Positions 13,950-15,024 of a DNA stretch of 15,024 nucleotides are shown in pieces; within the stretch, counting starts at the first letter, position 1; every line of letters begins with the position of its first letter. The notes below the pieces were generated by a model. The model saw only the letters and a list, made by a program, of their open reading frames with translations, was not told the origin of the DNA and searched no databases. Source of the stretch: CAYQAJ01 sp964415245 (lineage in GTDB: Bacteria; Planctomycetota; Planctomycetia; Pirellulales; Pirellulaceae); contig CAYQAJ010000111.1 of NCBI GenBank assembly GCA_964415245.1, positions 1 to 15,024 of the forward strand, read 5' to 3'. The translations under genes were made by a program, and so were the position numbers.

Positions 13950-15024
13950 ATGCCCCATTGCGGCCGCTATTTAACGCGTAGTTTCACTCGCCGCGAGATG
14001 CTCGCCCGCTGCGCCAGCGGTTTCGGCGCGGTGGCGCTCTCCGCGCTGTTGGCGCGGCCTGAGTTCGGCGGCGACGCGTCGGCCCACGAACCGTCCAATC
14101 GCAACGATCCCTTCGCCCCGCGGCCTCCGCACTTCGAGCCCAAGGCCACCAGCGTCATCTTTCTCTACATGGATGGCGGCCCGTCGCAGGTCGACACGTT
14201 CGACCCCAAACCGCGGCTCACCGAGGAAAACGGCAAACCCTTCCCCATGAAGATGGAGCCGACGCAGTTCAACAACAACGGCAACACGCTCGGTAGCCCG
14301 TGGCGCTTCGCCCAGTATGGACAGTGCGGCATGCCGATCAGCGAGCTGTTTCCGCACGTCGCCCAGCACGCCGACGAGCTGGCCGTGCTCCGCTCCATGA
14401 CCTCCGACTTCTCCGAGCACACGACCGCCAATTACTTTCTGCACTCGGGCATCGGCATCCAGGGTCGCCCCAGCATGGGCGCCTGGTGCAGCTATGGCCT
14501 GGGAAGCGAGTGCGATGATTTGCCCGGCTTCATCGTGCTCAACGGCGGGCTGATTCCGCCCGGCGGGCTCGACTGCTTCAACAGCGGCTTTCTGCCGGCC
14601 ACGTACCAGGGGTCGATCTTCAGTCCGGGCGACGAACCGCTGGCCAACGTCCGCCGCGCCGAGCGAACCGACGAGCTGCAACAGAACAAGCGGGCCCTGC
14701 TCCAACAGCTCGACCGCGGCGTGCTCGATTCTATGGGGCACGATGACGAGCTCGAATCGGCCATCGCCAACTACGAGCTGGCCTTCCGCATGCAGTCGGC
14801 CGTGCCCGCGCTCTCCGACCTGAGCGGCGAGACCCAGGCCACGCTCGACATGTACGGCTTCGACGCCACCACCAAGGGCACGGCCATCTATGCCCGCGAA
14901 TGTTTGCTCGCGCGGCGATTGGTCGAGCGCGGTGTGCGGTTCATCGAGCTCACCTGTCCCTCCGTCGGGCACGACCGCTGGGATCAGCACAGCAACCTCA
15001 AAGGCGGCCACGAAGACAACTCGC
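13950..15024 (+). CDS. DUF1501 family protein with Tat-like leader, 3' end outside the window
   Basis: An open frame with no stop before the window ends; 358 residues are visible. The start MPHCGRYLTRSFTRREMLARCASGFGAVALSALL resembles the usual DUF1501 leader: TRREML is a twin-arginine motif (R14, R15) followed by a hydrophobic stretch, suggesting export of a folded, probably metal-containing protein. YMDGGPSQVDTFDPKP (D75 in DGGPS) is the family's hallmark first strand; DUF1501 belongs to the alkaline phosphatase/sulfatase-like fold, and this aspartate is a likely metal ligand. Later blocks, such as RRLVERGVRFIELTCPSVGHDRWDQH, also fit. A TAG lies in frame just before the ATG, so the start is well bounded; AGGT at 13936-13939 is a modest ribosome binding site. 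It follows the PSCyt1/DUF1549/DUF1553 gene, its common partner in planctomycetes. Confidence 0.9.
   Translation, partial: MPHCGRYLTRSFTRREMLARCASGFGAVALSALLARPEFGGDASAHEPSNRNDPFAPRPPHFEPKATSVIFLYMDGGPSQVDTFDPKPRLTEENGKPFPMKMEPTQFNNNGNTLGSPWRFAQYGQCGMPISELFPHVAQHADELAVLRSMTSDFSEHTTANYFLHSGIGIQGRPSMGAWCSYGLGSECDDLPGFIVLNGGLIPPGGLDCFNSGFLPATYQGSIFSPGDEPLANVRRAERTDELQQNKRALLQQLDRGVLDSMGHDDELESAIANYELAFRMQSAVPALSDLSGETQATLDMYGFDATTKGTAIYARECLLARRLVERGVRFIELTCPSVGHDRWDQHSNLKGGHEDNS

Noticed and set aside
13971..15011. Antisense open frame of 346 codons opposite the DUF1501 gene
   Set aside because: The + strand frame has the DUF1501 leader and the DGGPSQVDTFDPKP motif and is open to the window end; the antisense product is not recognisable.

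Overview
The window looks like chromosomal DNA from a GC-rich member of the Planctomycetes (Pirellulales-like). The evidence is a large planctomycete-type cytochrome (PSCyt1-DUF1549-DUF1553) followed by a DUF1501 protein with a Tat-like leader, several long exported proteins with Sec leaders, a HEAT-repeat protein ending in the LTGQ-FGY...W-W pattern common in that phylum, and short intergenic repeats of a planctomycete style. The assignment rests on recognising families by eye, not on a database search.

Layout, all genes on the + strand. (1) 1-402: C-terminal end of an FMN-binding glutamate synthase-family protein with its 3Fe-4S cysteine motif. (2) 613-4914: a very large exported alpha-2-macroglobulin-like protein with a thioester motif (GCFEQ) and a disordered, arginine-containing stretch that may be the bait region; a good intrinsic terminator follows at 4970-5001. 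(3) 5145-6821: exported HEAT-repeat plus six-blade propeller protein. (4) 6896-8686: exported YtcJ-like amidohydrolase, separated from gene 3 by two copies of a 26-bp repeat. (5) 8811-10211: three overlapping genes, a DUF433 antitoxin, a DUF5615 PIN-like toxin and a CPBP (CAAX-type) membrane protease. (6) 10396-13833: planctomycete cytochrome, preceded by a strong sigma70-like promoter whose -10 box is embedded in a perfect 18-bp palindrome. (7) 13950-15024: DUF1501 protein, running off the window end.

How the genes work together: the toxin-antitoxin-CPBP block is the tightest transcriptional unit (two start/stop overlaps). The cytochrome and DUF1501 genes form the usual planctomycete pair, both exported and of unknown biochemical role. 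The macroglobulin-like gene seems to be a single transcription unit, because it has its own ribosome binding site and terminator. No gene-free stretch exceeds about 230 bases. No tRNA, rRNA, CRISPR array, transposase or integrase was seen.

The most interesting items are the palindrome sitting on the cytochrome promoter, the CPBP protease translationally coupled to a DUF433/DUF5615 pair, and the macroglobulin-like protein with its candidate bait region and no PBP1C partner in view.
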